64,000 bases of DNA from contig JAPDRO010000011.1 in the NCBI GenBank assembly GCA_030247885.1, positions 930,001 to 994,000 on the forward strand, read 5' to 3'. Origin of the DNA: Taxawa tesnikishii (nom. ined.). Lineage: Eukaryota; Ascomycota; Dothideomycetes; Dothideales. Below, in pieces: positions 11,856 to 23,960 of this stretch (position 1 is its first letter; every line of letters begins with the position of its first letter). The notes below the pieces were generated by a model. That model saw nothing but the letters and a program-made list of their open reading frames with translations. It was not told the origin of the DNA and did not search any database. Made by a program: the position numbers and the translations under genes.

Positions 11856-12226
11856 TCACCCACCGCCGACAACCCTACCCTCAACCCTCTCTGCCATCCG
11901 ACTCAACCTCCTCAGCACCTCCTTCTGCTTCCTGATCCGCTCTTCTAGCTCCCGGATCTCCTCTTCCTGTTCCTCCACCGTCCGGTCGATGTCCCCGACT
12001 TTGCTCAGCGCCGCTGTCGCTTTACGAATCTTAGCCTTGATGGCTTGTGCGTTGGTTGCGACATCCTTGTATTGGAGAGCCTGAGTGTCGGCATAAGTGC
12101 TGACGGATGGCTCGAGACGCGACAGAAGGGCGTATAGCGCGGGAGTACGTCGAAGAGGTGCGCAGGTGGCAGCGGTGGTTGTGAGGGAGTGGCAGATGCA
12201 GTGGCGAGAGCTTGTGCTGTCGACAT
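11856..12226 (-). CDS. MED9: Mediator complex subunit 9
   Basis: Small subunit of the Mediator middle module, which bridges regulators and RNA polymerase II in the nucleus. The start at 12226 gives MSTAQALATASATPSQPPLP, then the hallmark HLFDVLP..ALYALLSRLEP. The C-terminal coiled coil reads AIKAKIRKATAALSKV, DIDRTVEEQEEEIRELEERI and KQKEVLRRL, a good fit to the fungal Med9 profile as I remember it. About 123 residues. The two halves are in different frames; the break is at the GGG of 12141-12143 (CCC on the coding strand), where one more C gives the family sequence. No intron consensus is present there. Confidence 0.75.
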
Positions 12227-12836
12227 TGTAGGGAATAGACAATGTCGTCACGCTTGCGAAGGACCAAGCGATGGAGTGACTGCGACCAGATGTTGCAACT
12301 GTCAAAGTGAGGTTGGAGCAACACCAACGCCAACACCAACACCAGCACCGATACCAACAGAAACAGGTTAAGGCACGGACAGATATCGATAACGCTAGCG
12401 TATGTACCCCACAAACCCACCAATCCACTGGTCCACTTCCCCTCCATCTTCCTCTTTTGACAGGTGACCTTCCAGGCTTCTCCAACGCATTTAGCCTCAT
12501 CTATCTCAACAGAGAATGCATCTCACTCAGCGCCCGCCAAGACTGATATTAACCGGCGCATATTCCCAAATGGCTGCGACTCACGAGTGCCTTCACTGTA
12601 GTGACACCACCAAGAGGAACTACGGTCCGGAATTTCCTCCTTGCACTTCCCGCATTCGAACTTAATTGCCGGTATACCCGATACCTGTAATGGCATGACC
12701 GAAGACGAGGGGTATAACACCACCCTCAGCCCCCGCATCATGGTCTTCGTACTCACTACCAGCCTGCTGGACTACACTACACGAGTATAGTCGAGATAGC
12801 CTATTAGTTCCTGTATACAACCATCAAGAGAGCATC
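12227..12836. promoter_or_regulatory. Divergent intergenic region MED9 / dioxygenase
   Basis: 610 bp between two divergent starts. It holds a CAACAC/CACCAG-type simple repeat at about 12320-12360 and nothing else I recognise. A minus-strand open frame across it is low-complexity (Cys/Trp-rich) and is not supported. Confidence 0.45.
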
Positions 12837-13968
12837 ATGGCCGGTCCATACAAGCAACTCACCCAAGAAGATGTCGACCACTTCCTGGCCCACGGTTGGG
12901 TCAAGATCCCCGGCTGCTTCACCCAAGAAGACTCTGACCGCGTCTGCTCCTCAGTCTGGACCCGTCTAGGTATGGATCCGTCAGACAAGAGCACCTGGCA
13001 CACCGAACGCATCAACATGCCATCGCACAACTACTTCTCCGCCGCCGAATTCGCTCCCAAAGCCTGGTCCGCCATCTGCGATCTCGTAGGCGGCGAGGAC
13101 CGCGTTGCCGACTTCAACCGCACCTGGAACGATGGCCTCATCGTAAACCTGGGCACTCCTGAGGGTGACGGGAGGTTGGTGACGGGAAACCAACTGCAGG
13201 GGTGGCACGTTGACGGAGACTTCTTCGTGCACTTCCTCGACTCACCAGAGCAGGGCTTGCTGGTCATCCCCCTATTTACTGATATCAAGGAGGGTGCTGG
13301 TGGAACCATGATCTGCCCCGGTGCCATTCCACACATTGCTAAACATCTGGTTCGTCCCCTCATCCTCATCCTCACCCTCATCCCCTCTCCTACCGTCCTA
13401 CCACCCAACCATACTCCCATCTTCCCCTCCGCCTCCTACGTGTGTTGTACTGACAACCCACAGCACGACCACCCAGAAGGCGTATCCCCGCGCATGACGC
13501 CCCGAGCCCAAAACCCAAAAATGCACCCGGAAACGAACCTGAAGTTCTACAACGATCTCGCCGCCACATTCCCCCTTCCGCTTTCGTCGAAGCAACCGGA
13601 AAGGTCGGTGACGTCTACCTCCTGCACCCACTCATGCTTCACAGCGCCTCGAACAACATGCTCCGCATCCCGCGCATCATCACCAACCCGCCCGTCTCGC
13701 TCAACGCGCCCTTCGATTTCGACCGTGAAGACGAGACCCAGTACAGCGTCGTGGAGCGCAAGACGTTGGCCGCGTTGGGTAAGGATAGGTTGCGGGGTGG
13801 AAGATCGCCGGAGCACGGGATAGAGTAGTGCCGGAGCGGTTGAGGAAGCAGAATGCGATGAAGGAGGAGGAATTGAAGAGGTTGGAGGAGATTAAGATGA
13901 AGGCTGCCAACGTCAGTGTCCGGGAGATTGGGCTCAGTAAGCCTGGTGTCATGGAGAGTTTTACGTAG
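12837..13968 (+). CDS. Phytanoyl-CoA dioxygenase-family protein
   Basis: Fe(II)/2-oxoglutarate-dependent oxygenase of the PhyH family; the substrate is not predictable. Exons 12837-13349 and 13464-13968, with a 114-bp pyrimidine-rich intron. The metal-binding HxD sits in GWHVDGDFF; the distal His is in YLLHPLMLHSAS, followed by RIPRIITNPPV whose Arg can bind 2-oxoglutarate. The C-terminus is helical and charged (RLRKQNAMKEEELKRLEEIK). About 338 residues. The frame slips at the C-run 13571-13575 and the G-run 13794-13797; one extra base in each restores the distal His motif and the C-terminal helix. No peroxisomal SKL tail is seen (it ends ..VMESFT). Confidence 0.85.
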
Positions 13969-14173
13969 TTTGCTCGAGTAATGGATACTGTATGACCTTT
14001 TGCTTCGATAAACCTCTCCGAGCGAGTGAAAGGAAAAGAGGAGTTCCACTCAACGCAGTACAAGGGGGAGTGAATTACAAGATGAGTAACAGACATCCCA
14101 TTCGTGACATTCGTGACGCTAGTTGGTAGATACTCGTACAGCAGCCCTATTTCCGGGTAAATAGCGGATCCTC

Positions 14174-17100
14174 CTAAACCCAATCAACTGCATCACCGGT
14201 ACAGAACCTCCGCAGTAAAAGACGCTGCGCTGCAGAAACTCGAAGAAAAAAAGCGAAAAAAAAAGGGTATCGACGTCGTTCCGACAATAACAAAACGAAG
14301 AAACAACAGCAAGCCCAGGAACACGGCAACGCCAAAAAAAGAAAAAGAAAACGAAAACGAGAAAAGAAAAAGCGCAACACGTGGGCGGCAACACTCAAAG
14401 GCTGCCTCAAAAAGGCTGCTGGCGTGACGAACCATACAAAGCTGTCGACCAGGCGGACGTAGAGCAAACCGTAAAGCACCCGGAGCGTGCAGTCGATGGA
14501 AAGAGCAGACGGAGAAGCGAGAAGATCAAAGGCGCCTCTGATCTTCGCATACAGCTCCGTATCCAGGAAGTTGTAATTCGGGTCAGAGAAGCAGAACGGA
14601 GCTCTCAGGAGCGTTTCCGCAGTCGGACGATCGGCGGGATCACTGTTCATTCCCCAGTCAGTCTTGATTCCACCCTTCCCCATTTTCTTTTCTCTCTCTC
14701 TCTCTCTTCAAACCCTCTATTCCTTTCGGGGGGGGGTGTGTGTGTTTTACTCACATAGTAAAGCAATCGTACATGAAACTCAAAGCCGCAGGCCCAACAA
14801 CACTGCTCACATCATCCGGGATCGGGGGTGCCTGATTCAGACTTCCGAGTTTGTAGATCGCACCGACGGCCTCCTCCTTGCTCCACGGTCTGCGTCCGGC
14901 GAACATCTCCAGCACCACGCACCCGAGCGACCAGATGTCGACTTTGGCACTGTAGCCCTGACTGAAAGCGGCGTTTGGATCGATTTCCCCGTTCGCGTTC
15001 GGGACGTTGAGGGCTTGCGATTGCGCTCGGATCACCTCGGGCGCCATCCAGAAGACGGACCCTTGCATCGAGTTCGTGATGTCGTTGTTGTACGGGTTGC
15101 GGCTGCGTTTGGAGATGCCGAAGTCGGAGATTTTGCATGTGCCGTCGAGGTCCAGGAGGATGTTGTCGGCTTTGAGGTCGCGGTGTAGGATGCCTTCTCG
15201 GTGCAAGTACGCGAGTCCGCACAAGGTTTGGCGCGTCAGGGAGCTGACGACGCTCTCTTCGAACTTGCCGTGCTTGCGCAGACAGCTGCCCACGGAGCCA
15301 CCGCTGATGTACTCGAGGAAAATGGAGATGGAGAATTCTTTGCGCTCGCAGCCGAGGTACTGGACGATGTTGACGTGGTCGAGGTGTTGCATTGTGTCGA
15401 TTTCCTGATCCAGCGCCTTCACCATTTCCCGGATTTTGGTCGGATCCGCGTTAGCGGCTTTGGGGTTTACTTCGACTTGCTTGACGGCGAGTAGCTCTCC
15501 CGTTGTCGTGTTCATACCGAGATATACGCGACCGAAAGTGCCTTTGCCGATCAGTTGACCCTTCATCCATTTGAAGGTTTGCTGGCGCTGCGGGTGCTGA
15601 TGCTGGACGCTGGATGTGGGGAGGCTGTCTTGTGGAATCGTTTCGAGCTGGATTAGCCGACTGCCGCGCGGTGGTTTGATCTGTTCGATCTTTGCGCCGA
15701 ACATCTTTGTGCTCTTGCGCCGCACAATGTCGCCCTTGAGCGTGCTCACGCGGTTGAGCAGTGGGTTTTGCATGCTTGTGCTAGGTGCACGACTGGATGC
15801 GTAGGAGGATGTGGAAAAATTAGGAGTCGTGCCTGGCATTTGGTATGCGCCTTTCACTACTTCGCGGATACTTCTTGTTCGCCCCAGAGCACCCGACTTG
15901 CGCAGATTTCGCTGCGCTACGCTCGGTAGTGGATCTCCGCGCTTCAGGGTAGACTCGTTGCTGCCAAGTGTGTCGGCCTCATCTGCGCTGGACATGGGCG
16001 TAGTGCTGCGACTCCATAGATCAGCAGAGGACGACTTCGTGCCGAGCGTGCTCTGGCCGGTGCTGGAGACGGGGCTTTGCCCACTGCTTGCGCCCGACTC
16101 TTCTTCAACCACTGGCTGATCGAGATCAACGTTCGGGAAGAACTCGTCGAGATGCTCAACAAGTGCCTCGGGAGGTGGACGGTTGGCCCAAACATCACTA
16201 GCGAAGCTCTCGCGGCGCAAAACCTGTTGCTTCCGTCGGGCGACTCGGCCGACCATGAAGTCGAAGCGGCCGACATTGGGTTGTAGTTCGCATCGACATC
16301 CGGATCGTTGGAAGGAGCGCGGGAGTCGCCAGGGGCGGGCTTTTGTGAGTCGGACTTGAAGTTTTGCCTCGAAGTCTTCACGCTAAGCGCTGGTCGAGCT
16401 GGCGATCCTGGTTTCTTCAGGTCCTCGCGAGATGCAGCAGCAGATGGCTTCTTCTTGTTAGCCAGAGGTACAGCAAATAAGCCGTCATCCGAATCTTCGT
16501 CTTCCTCTTGTGGCACCAGGGACGGGCTGTTGGCAAAGGCGACTGGTTCCTGCGGTAGATCGAAGCTAGGTCCATAGCTTCTACGGCTGCTCATACGGCT
16601 CAGGCTCGACGGAGGATGGGCGGTACTGGGGCTCACGTCAGGACTCCTCCGTCTCTTCTGTTCGTTGACATCCTTCACAGACGGGTTTGGTGGAGTCGGC
16701 ATGCTCAGTGTAAGGTTTGGTCGGGCAGCATTAGACAGGTCGATATCGTTCGGAACGTCTTTGTCGTCTTCGAAATAGTCAGGGATCTTAAACGGTACGT
16801 TGCCTTTCGACATGGTGAAGGGACTTCGTGGTGATCCACCATTGGCTGGACTGCTGCGGCCACCTGAGCCATTGCTACCATATCCAATACTAGCGAGGGA
16901 ACGTTGAGGCGGAGGGCTCGTCGCGCTGGAGCCAGTACGTCTTGACTGAGGTGTGCTGACCGACGCTGTAGGCGCTCCAACCATCCCACCCATTTTACCC
17001 GCCCCTACTAATGCAGCGCCGATACCTCCCACTGCCGGCGAATGAGGCATCGCCTTCCTCTTAGCAGGCTCACCATCCTCGGGAATTGATTCATTGGATA

Positions 17101-20100
17101 TGCGCTTGAAGGCGTCAGATGCTTTCCTGTCTGGCCAGCTTGTTCTTCCCTGAATCCCAGGCTTCTTAGTCAGTGAATTAGCCTTGAGAAGAGTAGTCGT
17201 CGGCTCCGGCACAGGTGGAGGTCTACGTGCTGGGACCAACGGTTCGCCCTTCTTGTCCTCCGTAAAAGAGAGGCCGTTTGTCATCGTACGGCGATTGCCG
17301 CGGGGCGTCAAAGTCGATGACCCTATCACGACGGATTCCTACTTCGTTTTGCCGACCGGCAGCCAACCTCTGTTGCCTCTCGGCCAAATAGGCTCTCTGC
17401 TTGCGGTCGTTTTCCCTTCTGTGCTCCTCAGCCTTGGCTTCAAGAATAGCTAGACGTTCAGCCTCCGGCAAGTTTCTGATGTCTTGCGGAGGTACATGCT
17501 GAGGAGCCTCAACCTGAAGCCGTGCATTGACAGCATCAAGCGGGACATACTCCGGTTTAACCAAATTCTGCAGAGGCTTCATTTTGTCAGGAACCAGCGT
17601 TGATTCTCCCGAGCGTACACCAGGCGAGTCAACCTCATCGTTCCCTGTCAACCGTGCGTAAGTCGTCTCATCGAGTGGCTTGGTAGGGAATGCGGTCGCG
17701 TTACTGGTGAAGTTGCCGTTTACGTCCTGGCCGAGTGGTCCTGCTGGAGACTTGCAGAAAAGCTTGAGCGTCCCCAAAGAATCTGCCAAGTGTGCACGAG
17801 TGGACATAAGTAGTGCGTCGCTCAACGGTTCATCATGCTCCGTCGCCGCACGTCCCGGGGATGTGATGTGGAAGGATACATCGGATAGATCCTTTATGCC
17901 GAGATTGAAACAAATGGTTTCGCGTACGGCCTCTATAGTCTCGGTTCCGGTAATGTCAATCAACCGATAGTTCCAGCCGTCCGGTGTTACGAAGATGAAC
18001 TTCTTCTCCGCCTCCTTGACGGTAGGTCCAGCTCTTGTAGGCATGGGCGGGATTTTCTCCGACTCTCCGTTGACGTGGCCGGATTTTCTAGATGCTGGCC
18101 TGTCAAGAGAGGTCTCGCTTGAGTTCATCCCAGACTTGCCGTATGGAATGCGACGTGATATCGCTGGACTCGTAGGAGAATCACCCTCGTGGTCATCTGG
18201 ATGGCCGTCATCTCTTCGCTTGTCCCGTCTCATGAACTTGGGCAAGAAATTCTTGTGCTCTTTCGCGCTCGCAGGCGTTTCTCCACTGGCATGTCGGGTG
18301 CCGTCCGCGGGTGGTGGACGAGATTCTTCACGACCATTTCTTCTATTCTCAACAGATGGGACTTTCGTAAAACTGCCATCGCTCATATTACTAGCGGCGC
18401 TGACCCTGTTGGGGCCAAGATTCGACAAGTGTGTTTCTGAACTGCTGACACGATTGTGTCCGTAATATCTGTTTTGACCTGACCCGGGCGTACCGGCTGG
18501 ACGAGCACTCTGTAGAGCAGGGCTGTGCTGTGGACTGGACTCGAAGCCTTGCCTGTGACCTTGAGCACTTTGTGTTCCTCCAGGATGCAGTTCCGCAGAG
18601 GCGCTCGGGCTATGACGACGTGGTATATCGCCAACGCTTTTCAGGATGCTTTCAGAATAAGCGCTTCTCTCAATGTGTCCGTGATCGCTTTTGGCGGTAG
18701 CAAGATGACTTAGGCTGTCCAAGGTGGCTGCCCGTTGCGCGGAAACCCTTCTTTGGGCTAGCGACCCTGGATTGTTGTGTATACTCAATGGCATCTGCCT
18801 CCCGGGGCTGTCCTCGCCTCCGCCTGCCGTAGTTGGCGTCGATCCAAAAGCTGTGATGTCCTGTCGGCTCAAGTTGGGCGAGTTCTCAACCCCTCCATCT
18901 GTGCCTGCACTTTGGAGGAATTGGTTGGATCCTCTTCGCGGATTTCGCAAGGGAAGACTTGAGGAACTAGCGCTAGGCGCGCTACTTCCACCTGTCTCGA
19001 TGATTCTGCGTATCAGCTTTCTGACACGTCTGCTTTCCGTCCTTTCTTTTGTTTCGTCCCAGACGACTCCAGCAGCAGTACACTGTTTGGCGAGTTCAGG
19101 GAAGATGCCTCCAGAACCGTGCATGAGACCTGCGTTTCTTGACGAGCGCCCAAGCTCAAGGAACTGCGCTCCGTGAATATTCAAATTCTTGAACGTTTCC
19201 TGCCACGCATTTGAGAAACCTTCTGCTGCAAGCCAGATGAGTACACGATCCAAGGGCCATTGGAGATCTTCCGGAGAAGCTGGCGTTTCCCCTGAACCGC
19301 TGTGGTCACGTTGTTGCGGGATATTTTGGGCTTCAGGTCTCGCAAGGGTCGCTGCCTGTGGAGCGGGCGAGGAATATCCTTGTCTCTCGGGGGCCGGCAA
19401 CACAAAGAACTGCTGTCTACTGGAAGGGGTTGGTGGCCCAGGTGGTGGTTGCTGTTGCAGAGCCTGCGCCATGGCGCTCTGATGTACTGGCGGATGTTGC
19501 TGCTGCTGATGCGCTTGCTGTTGGTAATAGTAAACACTCTGGCCGTTCCCAAGAAATCGCGCCATGTCATTGGATGCAGAAAAATCATCGCTGCCGCCTC
19601 TGACATAACTAGGTTGTTGTGGCAATTGCGGTCTCATAGTATGCGCAGGGGTATGCGAACTATGCAAAGGTGGAATCCCAACACCAGGTCCAAAAGAGTC
19701 CGCTCCTGGAATATACGTCGCAGAGACCAAGGGCTGACCGTCCGTGGGCAACGGCGGCATGTTCATGTAAGCAGAGTAATCACTGGGATCATACGCTCTA
19801 GGTTCCCTTGGTGCAGGAGCTGAGGGCAGCGGTGGATAAGCTGGTTGCCTGTTCCATTGGTTCCATCCCTGCTGTGAAACCGGCGGAGGAGGAATCATCA
19901 TGCCATGTGGCTGACTAGCGCTCGGAGGCGGTCTAGGCGGAGGCGGTGGCAGATTTATCCCTCCGGGTGCAGGAGTAGGGTTGACCGGAGGAGGTGGAGG
20001 AGGAGGAGGAACATATTGTCTGGCTGACTGGTCGGCCTGTGCGGCCGAGACGTGACGCTGTTGCGGCGTTGGATAGTTTGTATGCATCATTCCCCGGGGG

Positions 20101-20128
20101 TAACCGGTGTCCCTCTTCTGTACAACTC

Positions 20129-20165
<37 letters not shown>

Positions 20166-20437
20166 GTGACATCGAACGTTTGCGCTCGCGGCCTTGGACT
20201 TGTGGAGAAGGGCGCGGGTGTGCCAGACAGGGCAGGGTAAGGCGAATTTGCGCCGCCGGAGGGTCGCAGTAGTGATGATGGGTCGTTGAATGTCGGGATG
20301 TCGTTCAACACGATTCCACCAGGTTGGAGGTAATTCTGACCGCGGAATGTGCCTGGCGGAGGAGTCGCGTGTCGGTTGTCGACCTCTGAATTGTTGGAGA
20401 GATTGGAGCCGGAGCGATGGCGCGACTGAGGGTTCAT
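14174..20437 (-). CDS. BCK1: Bck1-type MAP kinase kinase kinase, cell-wall integrity pathway
   Basis: MAPKKK acting between Pkc1 and the Mkk/Slt2 kinases. The start at 20437 (MNPQSRHRSGSNLSNN) is followed by a poly-Gln run, poly-Pro tracts, a SAM-like domain (LQWPLDRVLIWLAAEGFSNA) and a ubiquitin-like/Ras-binding-like segment (KKFIFVTPDGWNYRLIDITG). The kinase domain is complete: Gly loop LIGKGTFGRVYLG, Lys in AVKQVEV, HRDLKADN, DFGISKR, GSVFWMAPEV. A 112-bp intron (14643-14754) splits the last part, which resumes as DPADRPTAETLL and reaches YNFLDTELYAKIRGAF. Frames slip near 20092-20100, 17247-17266 (here the sign is opposite), 16258-16259, and perhaps 14528-14530. The conserved C-terminus would stop at KIRGAF; as written the frame runs about 110 residues further to 14174. 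About 1,740 residues to KIRGAF. Confidence 0.9.
14690..14745 (+). repeat. Intronic (TC)n and poly-G/GT tract in BCK1
   Basis: The last BCK1 intron holds a TC dinucleotide run, then a G9-10 run and GT repeats, as read on the plus strand. Such tracts are prone to slippage. Confidence 0.8.
20127..20163 (-). repeat. Coding CAG repeat (poly-Gln) in BCK1
   Basis: GCT/GTT triplets on the plus strand encode about twelve glutamines near residue 100 of Bck1. The tract is in frame with the N-terminus that starts at 20437. Confidence 0.85.
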
Positions 20438-21040
20438 TGTATCCTTGCTCTTCTGTCTTTGGAGATGGCCAACGCGAACAACACCATGTCACTCGGCCAG
20501 CTCTAAGTCATGCTGAAACAGTCTGCAAAGACTTGGGGTGGACGGTGGGCTGCGGCGCTTCCCTCTATCTTCTATACCGTTGGCGCGCCTGGATTTCGGG
20601 GCTCCTTGGCCGCTGGGACGGGACCGGATGCGCCAAAGTGCAACGACCAACGTGGACGACAGCAGTCTCCTCAGACAATGGTCAGGACGGGTGCCTAAGT
20701 AGGTATCGGAGAATTTGGATGTCGCTCTCAGTGCTAGAGAAGTGTACAGTAGTAGAGTTTGGGAGAGCTCGGAAGTTCGAAGGCTTTCATGTCACGCTAT
20801 GTCGCGGGCGGCGGCTGCGCTTCAGCCACAGTGAACGGGAACAGGCACGGGAATGACAGCGGGCGCAACACTGGCAGCTTTCTCTAAGGTGTACCGTACC
20901 ACTTTGGACAAGACTTGGAGTCTCAAAGCATGGACGATGCGTACGTGGGAGCGCGTTGTGGCAGCTTCGGGCGTCAGCGTGGTCTTTGCTTTGGCACATC
21001 ACATCTAACGAGAGCGAGCGTGATCGTCAGGGCACTGCTT

Positions 21041-21095
21041 CTGGAGCACTGGAGCACTGGAGCACTGGAGCACTGGAGCACTGGAGCACTGGAGC
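21041..21095 (+). repeat. 8-bp tandem repeat, unit CTGGAGCA
   Basis: Nearly seven perfect head-to-tail copies, ending in GGAGC. It lies 520 bp upstream of the decarboxylase start. Confidence 0.95.
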
Positions 21096-21136
21096 TTCTC
21101 CAGATGTGGGCCGCACCTTCTGGTCGGCCAAGTGCA

Positions 21137-21187
21137 GGGAAAGAGGGAAAGAGGGAAAGAGGGAAAGAGGGAAAGTGGGAAAGTGGG
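21137..21187 (+). repeat. 8-bp tandem repeat, unit GGGAAAGA/T
   Basis: About six copies; the last units change A to T. It is a purine-only strand, so it could form unusual DNA structure. Confidence 0.95.
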
Positions 21188-21546
21188 ATTGAAGCGAAAG
21201 GGGAAAGAGCTTGGCGAGCTTCGGCCGAGGACTCCGGATTCCGTTCCTTCCAACTTTCGCTTCTGTCCTGTCTGCATCTGCGCGTACTGCCGAAACTCAG
21301 CCGTGAGCTTACATATAAACATCTCCTTATCAGATCGGGTGAACGATCAGGAGACCGCTTCCTTCTGCGGTCACGAGCATGCTGTCGTGGCAGCTTCCAG
21401 ACAGTAGTACGAGCAATGATCACGCCTCTCGCGTATCGGCACCATCTCCCAATGGCTCGCGCATCGCCTCGTCCCCTGATACTGACCATGTAATCCGAGA
21501 GTCTTGCCCGCTCCCGAATCACGTTCATCGTAAGTTCCCAATGGCC

Positions 21547-21554
21547 TATATAAG
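21547..21554 (+). promoter_or_regulatory. TATA box of the decarboxylase gene
   Basis: TATATAAG stands 65 bp before the ATG at 21619, and CAACAACA lies just upstream of the start, as in strongly expressed fungal glycolytic genes. Confidence 0.6.
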
Positions 21555-21618
21555 TCCTCGAGATACAGCAGAGGTATATATCCCCCAAGCTCATCAATAG
21601 CATTTCGACACAACAACA

Positions 21619-23427
21619 ATGACTCCTGATATCCGCACTGCTTCCTTGAGAAAACCGGTCGATGTGGCCCAGTATCTCTTCACTCGTCTGCGCCAGGTCG
21701 GCGTCCGCTCCGTCCACGGACTACCCGGAGACTTCAACCTGGTCGCGCTTGACTACCTTCCCAAGGCTGGTCTGAACTGGGTCGGCAACGTCAACGAACT
21801 CAATGCCGGATATGCAGCGGACGGTTATGCTCGCGTCAAAGGCATCAGCGCGCTCATCACCACCTTCGGCGTCGGCGAGCTTTCGGCAATCAACGCCGTG
21901 GCGGGTGCTTACAGCGAACATGTTCCCGTCGTACACATCGCAGGCATGCCTTCGACGCTGTCCCAGAACAGTGGATTGCTACTCCATCATACCCTCGGTA
22001 ACGGAAACTTTCACGTCTTCGCCGACATGGCGCGGCAGTGTGCATGCGAGACGGTGCTGTTGTCGGACCCCAGTCAAATCGCGATGCAGATCGATCACGC
22101 CCTCCGCGAATGTTACCTACAGAGCCGACCCGCCTATATCGGCTTTCCAACGGACATGGTCCAGAAGAAAGTCGAAGGTGAACGCCTTGAGACCCCCATC
22201 GACCTGTCATTCCCACCCAACGATCCCGAAAAAGAAGACTATGTCGTGCGTGTTGTCCTCCGCACGCTACAGGCAGCAAAGAACCCCGTAATCCTCGTCG
22301 ATGCCTGCGCGATCCGGCATCGCGCCCTGGACGAAACGCACGCCCTGATCTCCGCCTCCGGCATCCCGACCTTCGTCGCACCAATGGGCAAAGGTGCCGT
22401 TGACGAAACGCTCCCCAACTACGGCGGTGTCTACGCCGGTGACGGATCGAACAAAGGCGTACGCGAACGCGTCGAAGGCGCAGATCTAGTCCTTAGCATC
22501 GGCGCCCTGAAATCCGACTTCAACACCGCCGGTTTCAGCTACCGCATATCGCAGCTCAACACGATCGATTTCCACAGCACCTACACGCGGGTACGGTTTT
22601 CCGAGTATCCCGGCGTGCGCATGAACGGCGTACTGCGCAAGATCACGGAGCGCATGGGCAGACTGTCGGTCCAACCGGGCCCGAAGCCCGCCAACGAAAT
22701 TCCAGAGACGAGGCACAGAGAGGACGTCCTCGGCATCGAACCACAGGCTATCACGCATGACTGGTTCTGGCCGCGCATGGGACAGTGGCTGCGTGAGAAC
22801 GACGTCGTCATTACTGAGACCGGAACGGCCAACTTTGGCATCTGGGAGACCCGGTTCCCGGCCAATGTAACGGCCATCTCGCAGGTGCTGTGGGGTAGTA
22901 TCGGCTACGCGACGGGTGCATGTCAGGGTGCGGCGCTGGCAATCAAGGACATGGCGCAGGAGGGAGGCGGGGAGCGGCGAACAATCCTGTTCACAGGCGA
23001 TGGCAGCTTCCAGCTCACGGCGCAGGAAGTCAGCACTATGATCCGCAGAAAATTGAACCCGATCATCTTCGTCATCTGCAATGACGGCTACACCATCGAA
23101 CGTATGATCCACGGTGTTGAAGCGGTAAGTCACAGGAATCGTTCGTTATACTACGATCCCCCAAAAGCTGATACCACTTTCACAGCCTTACAATGACATC
23201 CAACCTTGGCGCTACAAGGATCTCATCCCGCCTTCGGCGCCAAACAAGACGAATACCAAACCCACCAGATCCGCACAAAAGCCGACGTTGAATGGCTTTT
23301 CGAAGACGACGACTTCAACGACGCGAACTGTCTGAGATTTGTCGAGCTGTACATGCCAAAGATGGACGGGCCGAGTGCGTTGCGCACGACTGCGGAAGCT
23401 AGCGCGAAGAACAACGCTAAGGTATAA
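21619..23427 (+). CDS. Thiamine-pyrophosphate 2-oxoacid decarboxylase (pyruvate decarboxylase family)
   Basis: Converts pyruvate or a related 2-oxo acid to aldehyde and CO2 in the cytosol. Exons 21619-23124 and 23186-23427, with a 61-bp intron. The catalytic Glu is in [18 protein letters not shown], the His pair in [17 protein letters not shown] and the TPP motif starts at [12 protein letters not shown] with NDGY about 25 residues later. The C-terminus [15 protein letters not shown] is typical. About 582 residues, normal for PDC. The frame slips at CCC 23227-23229; one more C gives the usual LIPAFGA. Compared with the closely related phenylpyruvate and indolepyruvate decarboxylases, pyruvate is most likely but not proven. 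Confidence 0.93.
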
Positions 23428-23960
23428 TGGGAGGACAAGCGCAGGGGAGGAGACAGAGGTGCTAGTCCAAGAAAGACGCATCTCAGCGCCCAATCATCTA
23501 TCCCGGAGTGTCGCACGCTTGTTTGCGCACTCTACGTGGCAATTGGCTCGGGGCCCCACGAAGATGACGACCACCTGGCTGTCCGACATAACGACACCGC
23601 ACGCGCGCGACGGATGATAAGGTTGTATCGCAAGTTGTGGTAGAGTGCTCGCGGAGGCGATGGACTAGTAGGATTCATGCTTGGTTCAGTCGTAGTCTGA
23701 TTCTACGGCGGTGAGAAGATCTATAGTGTCTGGTACAGCATAGAACAGAACTGCCCAGGTTAGATTAATGATTCAATAATGTGTGGACGCGACGCGCGTA
23801 GTGTCCGCGCTGCTTTCACGCCTGGGAAGATCACGAGCTATTCCATCCAGGGCGCGCCTTGTTATGCGTAGGAGTGGTGACATCACTGGACCAAGAGTCA
23901 CCGGTTTTCTTTCTAGATGTTAGCGCTCCGAACTGTGCTCCATACAAATTTCGAATCACA
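23428..23960. other. Intergenic, nothing recognised
   Basis: The 3' flank of the decarboxylase and the promoter of the acetyltransferase. No motif or repeat stands out. Confidence 0.5.

Larger units (their letters stand above)
20438..21618. promoter_or_regulatory. Divergent promoter region BCK1 / decarboxylase with two minisatellites
   Basis: 1.18 kb between two divergent starts. It carries two distinct 8-bp tandem arrays (listed separately) and a TATA box close to the decarboxylase. I see no coding region. Confidence 0.65.

Noticed and set aside
11645-11948. Plus-strand open frames over the MED9 3' end
   Set aside because: No family, biased only by antisense codon effects, and MED9 explains the conserved signal.
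12227-12500. Minus-strand extension of MED9 with Cys/Trp-rich sequence
   Set aside because: It comes from translating a CACCAG/CAACAC simple repeat; the MED9 start at 12226 fits the family better.
20974-21717. Minus-strand open frame of 247 codons upstream of the decarboxylase
   Set aside because: Much of it translates the two 8-bp minisatellites and it overlaps the decarboxylase start; no domain is seen.
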